A stretch of DNA of 64,000 nucleotides, from positions 63,095,596 to 63,159,595 of the forward strand of contig CM028382.1 of the NCBI GenBank assembly GCA_013146195.2, read 5' to 3'. Source of the stretch: Codonopsis lanceolata (Eukaryota > Streptophyta > Magnoliopsida > Asterales > Campanulaceae). The translations under genes were made by a program, and so were the position numbers. This document shows, piece after piece, positions 11,930-22,051 of the stretch. The first letter of the stretch is position 1. Every line of letters starts with the position of its first letter. The notes below the pieces were generated by a model. It did no database searches, had not been told where the DNA came from, and saw only the letters and a program-made list of their open reading frames with translations.

Positions 11930-13400
11930 AGATGCTTGAGGATGTCGCGAATGGAGTCGGTTGTGAAAGCATAGTGTTATCTTTGCTAGTGTGCGTGCTA
12001 CGCTGCTTTGTTTGGGTTGATCAAGGAAGCTCGGGCTCTTGATCAGGAGTTGAGAAAATTATTGATGGTTTGGGTGATGGTAAGACAGGAGTTTGCTATG
12101 AACAGATGGGATTTTGACATTTCGAGGTAGAGTTTGCGTTCACACCGATGGAGTTAAGCGTATGGTTCTTGGCGAGGCTCACAAGGCCAAGTACACTATA
12201 CATCCGAGGGAGTACTAAAATGTATAGGGACTTGAAGAGGCGATTTTGGTGGAATGGAATGAAGAGAGATTGCGAGTATGTCTCTAGATGCTTGACATGT
12301 CAACAAGTGAAAGCTGAACACCGAGAGACCTGCTTGGGTTTATTACTGACCACTTGAGATCTGGGAGTGGAAATGGGAGCATATCACCATGGATTTCGTG
12401 GCGGGATTGCCACGTACTCGTCGAGGTTTTGATGCGGTATGGGTTGTTGTGGATAGATTGACTAAATCATCACACTTTATTCCTATTGCGATGACTTATA
12501 GTTTGAGTCGGTTAGCGGCATTGTATGTTCGGGATATCGTGAGACTACATGGTGTTCAGTGAGCATTGTATCGGATAGAGATCGAGGTTTACTTCTCGAT
12601 TTTGGCGTGCTTTACAAGAGGCTTTGGGGGCGAGTTGAATTTGATGCGACTTTTCACCTGATCGGATGGGATCGAGAGATTGATCCAAGTGCTAGAGGAT
12701 TTGCCTACGTGCTTGTGCCATGGATTTTAAAGGTAGTTGGGATTCTCATGGCGCCATTAGAATTTGCTTATAATATGAAGTGTATTGAAATGGCGCGTAT
12801 GAAGCTTTGTATGGGCTAAGTAAGTGTCGTTCACCGATTTCTTTGGGATGAAGTTGGTGAAGGCTAAGTTATGGGGTTCGAAGATGGTGAAAGCGGTGAG
12901 AGTGTGAAGGCGATTAGAGCTAGCTCTACGGCTAGGCAGAAAAGCTACGCACAGGGAGGCGTGACTTAGAGTTTCGGGTTGGTGATCATGTATTCTTGAA
13001 AGTATCGCCTCGGCGGTACTAAGCGATTTGGGAAGAAAGGTAAACTTTCACCTAGATTTATTGGGCCATTTGAGATCTTAGAAAGGATTGGATCCTTGGC
13101 GTATCGGTTAGCATTGCCACCTTCGTTATCGGATGTTCACGATGTATTCCATGTCTCGATGCTACGCAAATATTTGAAAGATGAATCGCATGTCCTTGTT
13201 TATGATGAGATTTCATTCGAACGATCTTTCCTATGATGAGAGACCGGTGAAGATTCTTGATACCAAGGAGCAAATCTTGAGAGCAGCGGATTCCGTTAGT
13301 GAAAGTCTTGTGGAAGAACCATGACATTGAGGAAGCTACTTGGGAAACCAGAGCTCGATATGAAAGAGATATCCTTTCCTATTTGATGATTCGGTATGAA
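11930..13400 (+). pseudogene. T2 integrase and chromodomain, broken
   Basis: The integrase zinc region is at about 12,235-12,330 (RFWWNGMKRDCEYVSRCLTC). The core begins HITMDFV near 12,385, followed by VVVDRLTKSSHFIP, and a second catalytic Asp lies in SIVSDRD near 12,560. The C-terminal part includes LRACAMDF-like sequence near 12,710. A chromodomain-like tail is readable at 13,305-13,385 (NHDIEEATWET), a form seen in Tekay/Del integrases and thought to bind modified histone H3. Many frame breaks are present. The element ends 20-30 bp before the polypurine tract, so there is no extra ORF after pol. Confidence 0.75.
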
Positions 13401-13416
13401 TTTAGGGACTAAATTC

Positions 13417-13433
13417 CTTTAAGTGGGGGAGGA
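13417..13433 (+). other. T2 polypurine tract
   Basis: CTTTAAGTGGGGGAGGA immediately upstream of the TGTGAG start of the 3' LTR; identical to the T1 tract. Confidence 0.85.
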
Positions 13434-15967
13434 TGTGAGAACCCGAAACCTACTTGTATACTTGTCTTCCATACATGTTTAACATGATTAGAATATGTTT
13501 TTAACATGCTAGTAATATCCCTAACATGATTGACTCGATTGCATTCCTTGATCGAACCGTAATTGTCGTATCGAACGCCTATTGCCTTGTATGCTCTAGA
13601 TTGACTTGTTCTTGCTCGGGCTTTGATATTTGGACTTAGCCAAGACCTTGAGAGACATTTATAATTGTTTTTAGGACCCTTGATACTCATTTAATGCTTC
13701 TTGGAGTTGTACATGCCTTATACGCGTTATACGTGCAAATCGGACTGTTTGACCGAACGTATGGCACGAGGAATCGTTCTACCCTGCCAACCGAACATTT
13801 TGGGCTTTGTTCGGCCATGACAACCGAACCTTATGAAGGAAGTTCGGCCACCACAACGAGCAAATTTCCGGCAGCGATTTTTGATTTTGGTGACACGATT
13901 GTGCCCTTACTAAACCTCTACCATTAGTGACTTAAACCACTTGTATTAGAGTCTAATTAGCCTAATCTAAGCCTAATCAAGATTACTAAACCTATTTCTA
14001 CCATTCACCAAGTGACAAGTGTTCCTCATTAACACATAATTGGGCTGATATATACTACATCAGCAGGAGACTTCCATTCTTACGACTCATTTCCCTGCTT
14101 CGTCTTCTCCAGCCTAGGGCGAACTTGTGCGTGAGAGTCTTGGTGAGATTAGTGCGTGAGGGGTTGGCTTCCAAGAGATTCGAGACCCGCTTGCGATTCG
14201 AAGAAAGCGCGTTGCGTAGCCACCGTCGAGCGGCGATCGACACCGAGTTTTCTTGCTTCGTCATTTGCTTGGCTTGAGGTAAGCTATCAATTTCCCTTAG
14301 GTCCATGTTAGAGATAACATGTTACCCTTTCTTGCTTCCCTTCTCTCATGCCCAAATCATTGTTCTCCTTGTGTTCTACCATGATATTGATACATTTTAG
14401 AGAGTATGAATTTTTGGGAATTATAGACCATGAATGTAAATGCTTTGAATTGGACACTAAGCCTAGAAGTAAAAGTGTTCTACTCTATATTAGGAATAAT
14501 TATTATTCTTGGGTCATAGAATTTCGACCATTATTTGGGGAAAATGTGATTCTAGGGTTCCATGATTTAGGAACTTGAGTTTATTGTTAGCTATGGTTAT
14601 AAATTGGATTAATGACTTAGATTAATCAATGCGATGACTTAGAAAAGAGTTGGAAATGCAAATAGTGTTTAACCCTATTTGGTTTGAATTATAGGAATGA
14701 CTCAACGGAGTCGACATTTGTGAGCTATTGAACAATACCGGCTCAATGATCGATCCCTACGACGTTATTACATGCGTTACACTAGAAAACTAATTCTAGA
14801 CTATTGAAATGAATTGATTGTCATGCTTGTATCTTTATGACATAATGAATGCATACTTGATAATTGATATATTGAGTTCGCTCTTGTCGAGCTCAATCTT
14901 GATTGTTTATTGATGAGATTATATACTAATCTTGAACGAGGACGCTCTTGTCGGACTCGTTCCATATTGATTGATTGTTGAGTAAATACTACTTGGCATT
15001 GCATAAGTCCGGTGGCATACTTGTTATCGCACACACGCCTCCACGGCCAGAGTGGGGAAGAGCTCTCCTTGGCCAACCAATACGCGCCCATTGAGATTGA
15101 CTATTGTTTTCCGAGCATCTCTCGGAGATCGATGTATTATCACAACCATCGATTATCGCGCTATCGAAAGTGTTTGTTTTGCGGTCTCTGAGCGGCCCGA
15201 TTCTATATCCTCATATTATGTGAACTATGTGCAATATTATGCATCTTAAATAATTGATATACATGATTGAAATAATGTCTTGCCTAACGTGTTGCATAAT
15301 GCCATGTCATGCATGATTGATAGCTTACGAGTCATTATGACTTACCCGTTCCCCTGTACTTTTTTTTAGATCCTAGCAGGACAGGACCTTCTCGTTGAGG
15401 CTCGCATTGATCGTTCGCCTTAGTTCTCTTTTGATCAGGCTTTTGCAGTTGAAGAGGTGGTTTAGAAGTCCTCTTCTCTTCTTTTGTATTTTGTGAGGAC
15501 GATGGGTATAAGCTAGTCATCTAGACTATGCTTGGGATTGTATAGACTTGTACTCGTGTATTCATGTTAGCTACTTGTAGTATTAACTCTTGTAGTACTT
15601 ACTTATCTTTTGATGCCGGCAATTGTACTAGCCGTGCCTTGTATATCGTGTGTTGTTCACTACGTATAGACATCCGCTGAGCATCCTATTAGCTCTTATT
15701 TATTTCCTTGTCGTATTAACTGCTTAGCTTGGGTTCCGGCTGTAGTGTCGCCGAAGACTTGGATTAAATGTTTAACTGTTTTATCAGGTGAAATGATTTT
15801 GAAATTTACCGACCTTTTGTGTCGAGTTCTCTTGCGACTGAAATGTTGCGTCACGTCAGTTTTAAAAATAAAATGTTTTGAGTCCTTGCATGTTCTTCCC
15901 TTCTTGTATTGTCTTGTTTGGCGCTTCGGCCCGCGGTTCCATCTCGGGTCCGGGGTCGGGGTCGCCA
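13434..15967 (+). repeat. T2 3' LTR, 2.5 kb
   Basis: Begins TGTGAGAACC after the polypurine tract and ends ...GGTCGCCA at 15,967, the same terminus as the 5' LTR at 8,730. A TATA-like TGATATATAC at about 14,047-14,055 is the likely promoter. Two hairpin-like tracts with CGCTCTTGTCG (about 14,878 and 14,942) correspond to inverted copies in the T1 LTR. No gene is seen here. Confidence 0.85.
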
Positions 15968-15976
15968 CAAACATTA

Positions 15977-16157
15977 CTCCTCCCTTCGTTTCGAGCAAAG
16001 AGTCTTCGTTTGAAAGTCAAACTTTTTAACAAAATGATATTTTTATTAGTCTATTAGTAATAAAATTACACTTTTATGCCTTAATTTTTGAATGTAGACT
16101 CTTTAAGAGAAACATCTCAAAATGGAATAGTAGACTCTTTACCCGGAACGGAGGAAG
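15977..16157. mobile_element. Stowaway-like MITE (Tc1/mariner type)
   Basis: A 180-bp element with imperfect terminal inverted repeats: CTCCTCCCTTCGTTTCGAGC at the left and ...CCCGGAACGGAGGAAG at the right, both with an AAAGAGTC/GACTCTTT inner part. A TA dinucleotide precedes the left end. The CTCC(C)TCCG terminus is the classic plant Stowaway form. It has no coding capacity and would be moved by a transposase supplied elsewhere. It lies 10 bp after the T2 LTR. Confidence 0.7.
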
Positions 16158-16916
16158 CATATAAGTAACATTAGAGTTGGTTATAATTACAAAAATGTTT
16201 GATTAATAAATTGGGGTTCTTTGATTAAAACGGGATAGTTTGTGAATGTAGCACCAAATGTTGCAACATTCACAAACACATTTACTATAAAGCAACGAAA
16301 AACAAGAGAGAAAATAAACTAGAGAGAGAGAGAACAAGGTTTTAGGTTCAGGTCTACAAGTACTATTAGTAGACAAGCCAAAATGGCCAAAAACTTTCAC
16401 TATATAAAAACAACTAGTTTTATAGCCGTGCGTTAAACGCACGTCATATATCTTTTTCTATCAAATTATACATAAGCAACATGAAGTGAAAAAATAAAAT
16501 TAACCATAAAGATTGTGAGTTCGATATGTTCATAAACTGGACAAATTATTATAACGCAGCGATTAAGAAAAAGTAAAATTATTAATAGAGAATACAATAA
16601 ATAAATAAAATCTTTTATAAAATTATGAATATTTTTTATAAATACAACATTTGTCATTAAATATGGGTGATTACTACTACTATTAATATGTTTAAATATG
16701 TACAATTACTACTACTATCACTATCACATAACAAAACTCATAATCTATTTTAATCAATGTATAACAAATTAAAATGACGATAAACCAAAGAAAAGCAACT
16801 CAAATTACATACTTCATACGGGCATCCCACCCCTGAAATGACCTAAATGTCCTCAACTCAAAAACTCTTTCATTAATAGTGTCACCCAAATGATGTGACA
16901 CTGATAATATATGTAC

Positions 16917-17318
16917 TTAATTATTACAACTATATCTACAAATATTTAAGCTCAATTCAATAGACAATAAAATAGACATTAAGACTATGATTACTCTCAA
17001 TTCATTGTACCTCTCACAGAGTATGATATACTCGGCTACTCGCCCATATACATAATCACACCCTTCTACAGTCATCGTACATATTCCCAGAGCAATTAAA
17101 CTACGATTTACTTGTCCATAGTCATCTTCCAATGTCAATGAGCGAAAATGGAATCCAGTAATGATGTTGTTGTCACCTCTCACCAGAACCTTGTTGATCT
17201 TTAAAAGTCCACTCATCCAGTATGTCATAATTGATGCTACTACTATTGCCAGTGAAATTACGTGGTTATAGACAACAAAAGCGGTCACAAAGCATTTATA
17301 TTCAAGGAGAAAACACAT
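16917..17318 (-). CDS. Unrecognised hydrophobic ORF, 133 aa
   Basis: I do not recognise this protein. It is the longest ORF in the spacer between T2 and element A. The N-terminal third is hydrophobic (MCFLLEYKCFVTAFVVYNHV, then ISLAIVVASIMTYWMSG), the middle is polar (RSLTLEDDYGQVNRS), and the C-terminal end is hydrophobic again (RVIIVLMSILLSIELSLNI), so it could be a membrane protein fragment. No TATA box or splice signal was identified with confidence. Base composition is AT-rich like the surroundings. It may be a chance ORF or part of a captured gene; the call is weak. Confidence 0.15.
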   Translation of the reverse strand: MCFLLEYKCFVTAFVVYNHVISLAIVVASIMTYWMSGLLKINKVLVRGDNNIITGFHFRSLTLEDDYGQVNRSLIALGICTMTVEGCDYVYGRVAEYIILCERYNELRVIIVLMSILLSIELSLNICRYSCNN

Positions 17319-17986
17319 TTATGTTTGAGTAAACAATGTTTGTTGAGTGTCAAATTAGACATGACAAGCTTTAAGGATCCATAGTTGTTCATCAAATTAT
17401 ATTTCACTATGTACTTGTTCTTTAGCTCTTATGGATATAATTTGTCTTGACAAAACTCACAAGTAAATTAATATTCAAAGAGGAAGCACATTTATGGCTG
17501 AGTAAGCAATGTTTGTTGAGTTTTTAGATTGCTAGTCTTGTTTCCCTTGCATATTGGTAAAAAGAGAAAAAACATTCCTTCTTAGATTGATAATATTTAA
17601 TTTATTAACAACTTCATATGTTTTTTTATTTATTTATCAATACTTGTATATGTGTTCATATGTAAATAGTATCCTTATTTTGTAAGTAGTTACAGTGGTT
17701 ATCTAGCAATCTTGAGATAAACAAATTACATTTGTCATTATATATATCTTCCTATTTTTGGCAGGTGCATTTTGAAGGGATCTTGTTATATTTGGATGTG
17801 CTAATCACATTTGTCATTATATATATAAAGAAAATGTAACAAAACAAAGTGTTCCAATTTCCAATGCATTGTTAATTAAATGTTTAGTATAAAAACTAAG
17901 AAAAATGTAATAAAACAAAGTGTTTCAACTTCCAATGCATATTTGTGTTTTCATTTATAGAAAACATTTAGGCGGGAAAATCACGC

Positions 17987-17989
<3 letters not shown>

Positions 17990-18064
<75 letters not shown>
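17990..18064. repeat. (TTA)n / (TAA)n microsatellite
   Basis: About 25 uninterrupted TTA units directly left of the element A LTR (starting 18,072). Confidence 0.95.
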
Positions 18065-18068
<4 letters not shown>

Positions 18069-18071
18069 GAT

Positions 18072-18600
18072 TGTAAGAGTTACAATTATGAAAACTAACG
18101 CTATGTGAAAATCAAACGAAAATACTCCTAACAAAGTTGGATGTAATCAGTTTAGTACTAGCACCCACAGAAACCAAAGACTAAAAACAGTAGTAGGTAA
18201 AACATGAAAAACTAGGAAGCAGCCGATCAATGTAATTCGCAATGTTGTAACATTCCAAAGCACATCGACAGTTCCAACAACACAATCTCTCTCTCTAAAA
18301 ACTCTCAAAAAGTGTAACCCTTTCTGAATGTTGAGCCTTCCTTTTATACAACTCTAAGACACGTCCAGACCTGCAAGACAATAAGGAAGGAGCTAAACAT
18401 GGAAGGGTTATTTGGTTATTCAAATAAAACATTCCATAAGTAATCCAAAATTGATTACCATGATACCTAAGAAAGGCAACAATAATCAATCAATAATCAA
18501 TTAATAATCAGCCATTAAAGAAGGAAACAAAGCTAGAAAATTTCTTAGAAAGATCATAATAACACATGAATTAAACATGTGCTAAATACATGCTCTTACA
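18072..18600 (-). repeat. Element A 3' LTR, 529 bp
   Basis: The ends are an 8-bp inverted repeat: TGTAAGAG at 18,072 and CTCTTACA ending at 18,600. On the minus strand it starts directly after a purine tract (18,613-18,601). The five bases left of it are TAGAT, the expected target duplication. No second copy is in the window. Confidence 0.75.
18341..18350 (-). promoter_or_regulatory. Putative element A LTR TATA box
   Basis: The minus strand reads TGTATAAAAG about 250 bp into the LTR, followed by GAAGGCTCAAC. Position and form suit a copia LTR promoter. Confidence 0.5.
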
Positions 18601-18840
18601 ATCTCCCCTTTTGTTGTGTCTTCCTGGTCAAAGTAAATCATCATAAAACCTATGAAGATCTCCCCCTTAATTCAACAGTTCATAATAATCAAAACAATCT
18701 AAGAACATCCACAAGTTTAATAAGTTTACAACTTTAACAAAATAAACTATTTTAAAAGTCAACCAACAAACAAAAGCTTAATTTGCTTTGTCAACCTCTT
18801 CACTGGAACTGGAAGAAACAACTCCCCCTTCATCTACTCC
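18601..18840 (-). other. Element A polypurine tract and upstream copies
   Basis: The tract next to the LTR reads CAAAAGGGGAGAT on the minus strand (18,613-18,601). Further GGGGGAG copies lie at about 18,667-18,660 and 18,829-18,823. Repeated purine tracts before the 3' LTR are a known property of Sireviruses. Confidence 0.6.
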
Positions 18841-19299
18841 CACTCTTTGACCAAAATTGGAGGGAGGTGCATGATCCGCTAACCATTGTATATGATAATC
18901 CCACATATATGGACAATAAGATAACTGGGACTCAAAGAACTGAAGTTGGGACTTCATAAACGCAATGGAAATGGGATCGGATTCAGTATTAGAGGGGATG
19001 GGCGCTGGGAGATATGGACCAATGAATGGAGGACCCAATGTTGCATGAGATGAGGGAGCAGATGTTGCAACATTGAGAGTTACATTGCTTGGGACATTTG
19101 CTGAATCAGGAGATGAAATAGGACCAGAACATGTTTGAGGAGAAGCAACTGGAGATGTAGGAGCCAGAGGAGGCTGGACAGAACATGGATAAATGAGAGG
19201 AAGGTGATTGCAGAGAGGAGGGTTGGAATGGGGAGACAAACCTTGGGCTTGAGGGCGAAAAACAAGCAGAGATGAAGCAGCGAGTCCTCCAGAGAGCAA
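18778..19299 (-). CDS. Pro/Ser-rich ORF after pol in element A, 173 aa (possible env-like remnant)
   Basis: I do not recognise a named domain. The N-terminal 90 residues are rich in Pro, Ser and Leu (HSNPPLCNHLPLIYPCSVQP; PTSPVASPQTCSGPISSPDS). The C-terminal part is more structured (PISIAFMKSQLQFFESQLSY; YMWDYHIQWLADHAPPSNFG) and ends with an acidic tail (GGVVSSSSSEEVDKAN). It lies between the end of RNase H and the 3' LTR, the place where Sireviruses carry an optional env-like ORF, so that is the leading interpretation. No membrane segment supports a working envelope. A longer original frame probably continued upstream: an alternative frame is open at 19,334-19,080. It could also be unrelated captured sequence. 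Confidence 0.35.
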   Translation of the reverse strand: MLSGGLAASSLLVFRPQAQGLSPHSNPPLCNHLPLIYPCSVQPPLAPTSPVASPQTCSGPISSPDSANVPSNVTLNVATSAPSSHATLGPPFIGPYLPAPIPSNTESDPISIAFMKSQLQFFESQLSYCPYMWDYHIQWLADHAPPSNFGQRVGVDEGGVVSSSSSEEVDKAN

Positions 19300-20569
19300 T
19301 TACCTAAGTCCAATCCTATAAAATACTTAACCATGAGCCTAAAGAGGGGTTAGCCATTAGTGAGCAATAAATCAAGAAGTTGAAGAGATTAATAATTAAC
19401 AACGGCTATAAGCACAGAAAGAGTTTGACAAGAAACTCAACCACTAACCTTTAAATAATACACAGTCAATGGAGTCCCCAATGGGCAAGGATTCTTGACA
19501 ATAGGAAACAAAATTTCAAAGAGATTTTGGTCTCTTAAAACTTACCAAAACAGAATAAGACTTACCAAAAAGAATCAAGATACAAATAAGGAAAAGACAT
19601 AATAAAGTATTTTTACCATAATATCTTAATAAACCCTAGTTTTTCACGCCTCAATCAGCCGTTTTTCTTGCCTCAAATACAGGCCCTAACCCTGCATAAC
19701 AAACCTCAACAACATTGTATTTTTTGAGCATGGAGAGGTTGACTTTCGTTTGCACAAACATCACATTAGGACAAGAGGATAAGATGGAGACATTTTCACC
19801 AAGTATGCATGTCCTACATCAATATGGCTAAAAAGATGATATCTAAAAACAAAAATCGCATAGATGTGAGGAGAATCAAAAACACTCAATATGTCTGCCA
19901 GTGGTGCAACATAGGGAAGAACATTGACCAAAACATATTCAATGGGTCAAAAATATTTTCTCCCAACTAAAATTTCACGATTAGGGACTACACCCTTTCA
20001 GAATACACATACTTGGCCAGTGGGTAGCATACACACTTTTCCAAGGATAACCCTTTTTTACGAGATTAACCCATGAGAACACCTAACTCGTAAGTGCATC
20101 TTAGTCCCAAGTGAACGATTTTCATGTCTTGTACACAGGCAGCTCTTTCCCTCAAAGGCTTTGTTTTGCTGTGTTTGGCCAATGGGTAGCTTTCACACCC
20201 TTCCAACGATAACTTTTTTTTTCACGAGATCAACCCATGTTAGCATGTAGCTTGTGCATGCAACATAGTACCAAAGTGAATGGCTACATACCTTGTACAT
20301 GGGGTAGCTCTTTCCCTTAAAGACATCTTTTTTCTTTTCACAAGATTTTCTTTGCAAGAACCAATAGGGAGAGGAACAAGACATTTGATAATTAACCCAC
20401 ATCTAAAGTGACAAAGAGCTTATTAGTCAATAACATATGAACAGATGTGAATAAGAGAGTGTCTAAGATTGTGCAAACCTATAAATGCAACATGCCTATT
20501 TTTTTGGTTTTATTATAAGTGTACTAATCTAAATCACACACAAACAGAGAGATCTTCTCAACCGAGAAA

Positions 20570-21500
20570 ATCCCTCAAAATCTAATGCCTTGGTAAAAAT
20601 GTCAGCCAACTGATTTTCTATCCTAGCATGTTCTATGTTAACGGTGCTTCTTTCTACCTAGTCACGAATAAAATGGTGTCGAATGTCGACGTGCTTGGTT
20701 CGAGAGTGTTGAACAAGATTTTTGGAGATATCAATGGCACTAGAATTATCACAATATACACTAAGTACTTGACTATACAAACCATAATCCTCGATCATTT
20801 GGTTTATCCATAAAAACAACTACCAACTGCTACATAATCTGATTCAGCAGTCGATAGGGACATATTGTTTTACTTTTTAACTATACCAAGAGACCAAATT
20901 GTTTCCTAAGTAAAAAACCCATCGGTGGTGCTTTTCAAATCATCAATATTCCCCGCCCAATCGGAGTCACTAAAATCAACAATATTAGTATTAGTCTTCC
21001 TAGTATACCACAACCCTAAAATTGTAGTGCCTCTAACATAACGTATGATGCGTTTGAGAGCTTTCATATGAGACACCTTAGGGTTGACTTGGTATCTAGC
21101 ACATAGGCAGACATTGTACATGATATCAAGGTGACTAGTAGTTGAATACAATAAACTCCATATCATGCTTCTAAACAATATGTGGGATGACCCGATTAGG
21201 ATTTGCAAATGTAAAACATTCTCAAAATTGAACTTCTTCACCAAGTCATATGCATACTTGGCTTGAGATATGAACATCCCATCACTCGCTAAATTTCCCA
21301 ACTTATTGGACTTATTATTGGAAATCCATGTTCCAAAAACATTGCCGAAGTTGGGTCTAGGAACCAAATACCACACGCAATTTCACGTAAATATTTTTGT
21401 AAGCAAAATATGATTCGGTTCTTTTTTCATGGAATTTATCATCAATTCATCTTTTAAAGTCTCAACCAAAATTCCATGCTTCACATTGGAAACAAAACAA
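20570..21500 (-). pseudogene. Element A reverse transcriptase (core deleted) and RNase H
   Basis: On the minus strand the RT N-terminus VWYLVPRPNFGNVFGTW and NKSNKLGN runs directly into LASDGMFISQAKYAYDLVKK, which is C-terminal RT sequence. The intervening roughly 200 residues, including the catalytic YVDD/FVDD box, are absent. RNase H follows: SLLYSTTSHLDIMYNVCLCA, KALKRIIRYVRGTTILGLWY and DFSDSDWAG. Remaining RNase H and tail sequence (20,900-20,570) is readable in other frames, with a typical copia DNTSAI-like and DIFTKALDF-like end. The 21,376-20,906 stretch is open, so the deletion is in frame. It cannot be catalytically active. Confidence 0.75.
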
Positions 21501-21505
21501 GAGTT

Positions 21506-22051
21506 TCATACCTTTGTGAAATTAGATGAAATGCACACAAACCTTACCATTTTATGGTAAGTCACATTACCTTTCTTCCCTTTTTTCATCCAATCAAGCA
21601 CACTACCACGAACCTGTGAAGTGCTTGGAATATCTTTGCTACAATTAGTAGCAATGTCCTTGTCAGTTTCACAAACAATTTCAATTTCAGAATCTATCTC
21701 AGTAGTTCCTGATGTGCCATCTGATGCTGCTACATCGGGTACTACATCGATAGTTTGATGATTTTCAGAATTCAACTCTCTGATTTCAGAATCAAAAGTT
21801 TCTAGGACTAGAGAATCATGTTTAGAACTTTCATATTTTGAGGCATCAATATGTGGAGCGGGAGGGATTTCATCGAGCAAATCTGTCATATCATCTTCTG
21901 CACTTTTGTGAAAAAGAACAAGATCAGTATCACAATCTGATTCGTCAAGTGGAACATCTTCATTGTCATCAACTAATGAGGAGTGAGATCCTGAAGCTCC
22001 AATGAAAAATCTTTGAAAGCAGTACTTGATGGAGTACTGGATGGAATACAA
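21506..22051 (-). pseudogene. Element A acidic hinge between integrase and RT
   Basis: An open stretch of 181 codons rich in Asp, Glu and Ser (DDNEDVPLDESDCDTDLVLF; EDDMTDLLDEIPPAPHIDAS; EIDSEIEIVCETDKDIATNC), ending VRGSVLDWMKKGKKGNVTYH. Just after it another frame reads CFVSN, a motif that begins the RT lead-in of Sirevirus polyproteins. Acidic hinges of this kind join integrase to RT in copia elements and carry no catalytic residues. The first 20 codons are probably not original. No integrase is found upstream, so the gene is truncated here. Confidence 0.5.

Larger units (their letters stand above)
8284..15967 (+). mobile_element. Ty3/gypsy chromovirus T2 (same family as T1), plus strand
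   Basis: The element runs rightward: a remnant of the 5' LTR (8,284-8,730), a primer site (8,733), gag (about 8,880-9,990), protease (about 10,010-10,470), RT-RNase H (about 10,600-11,900), integrase with chromodomain (about 11,930-13,400), a polypurine tract (13,417-13,433) and a complete 3' LTR (13,434-15,967). The first 2.1 kb of its 5' LTR is missing exactly where T1 begins. T1 and T2 therefore lie head to head, and T2 has lost its own promoter in this window. All ORFs are broken. The family is shared with T1 by LTR sequence, polypurine tract and proteins. Confidence 0.85.
16158..18071. other. AT-rich spacer with short duplications; no secure gene
   Basis: No transposon protein or RNA gene is recognisable. 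About 60 bp at 17,289-17,350 (CACATTTATG...AACAATGTTTGTTGAGT) recurs at 17,462-17,521. About 40 bp at 17,834-17,870 (ATGTAACAAAACAAAGTGTT) recurs at 17,902-17,940. An ACGCAC-rich tract at 16,428-16,443 and an AGGCGGGAAAATCACG tract at 17,970-17,985 resemble the ends of some plant Helitrons but prove nothing alone. Confidence 0.6.

Noticed and set aside
17990..18064. Possible CRISPR-like or telomeric array
   Set aside because: It is a simple (TTA)n microsatellite next to an LTR.
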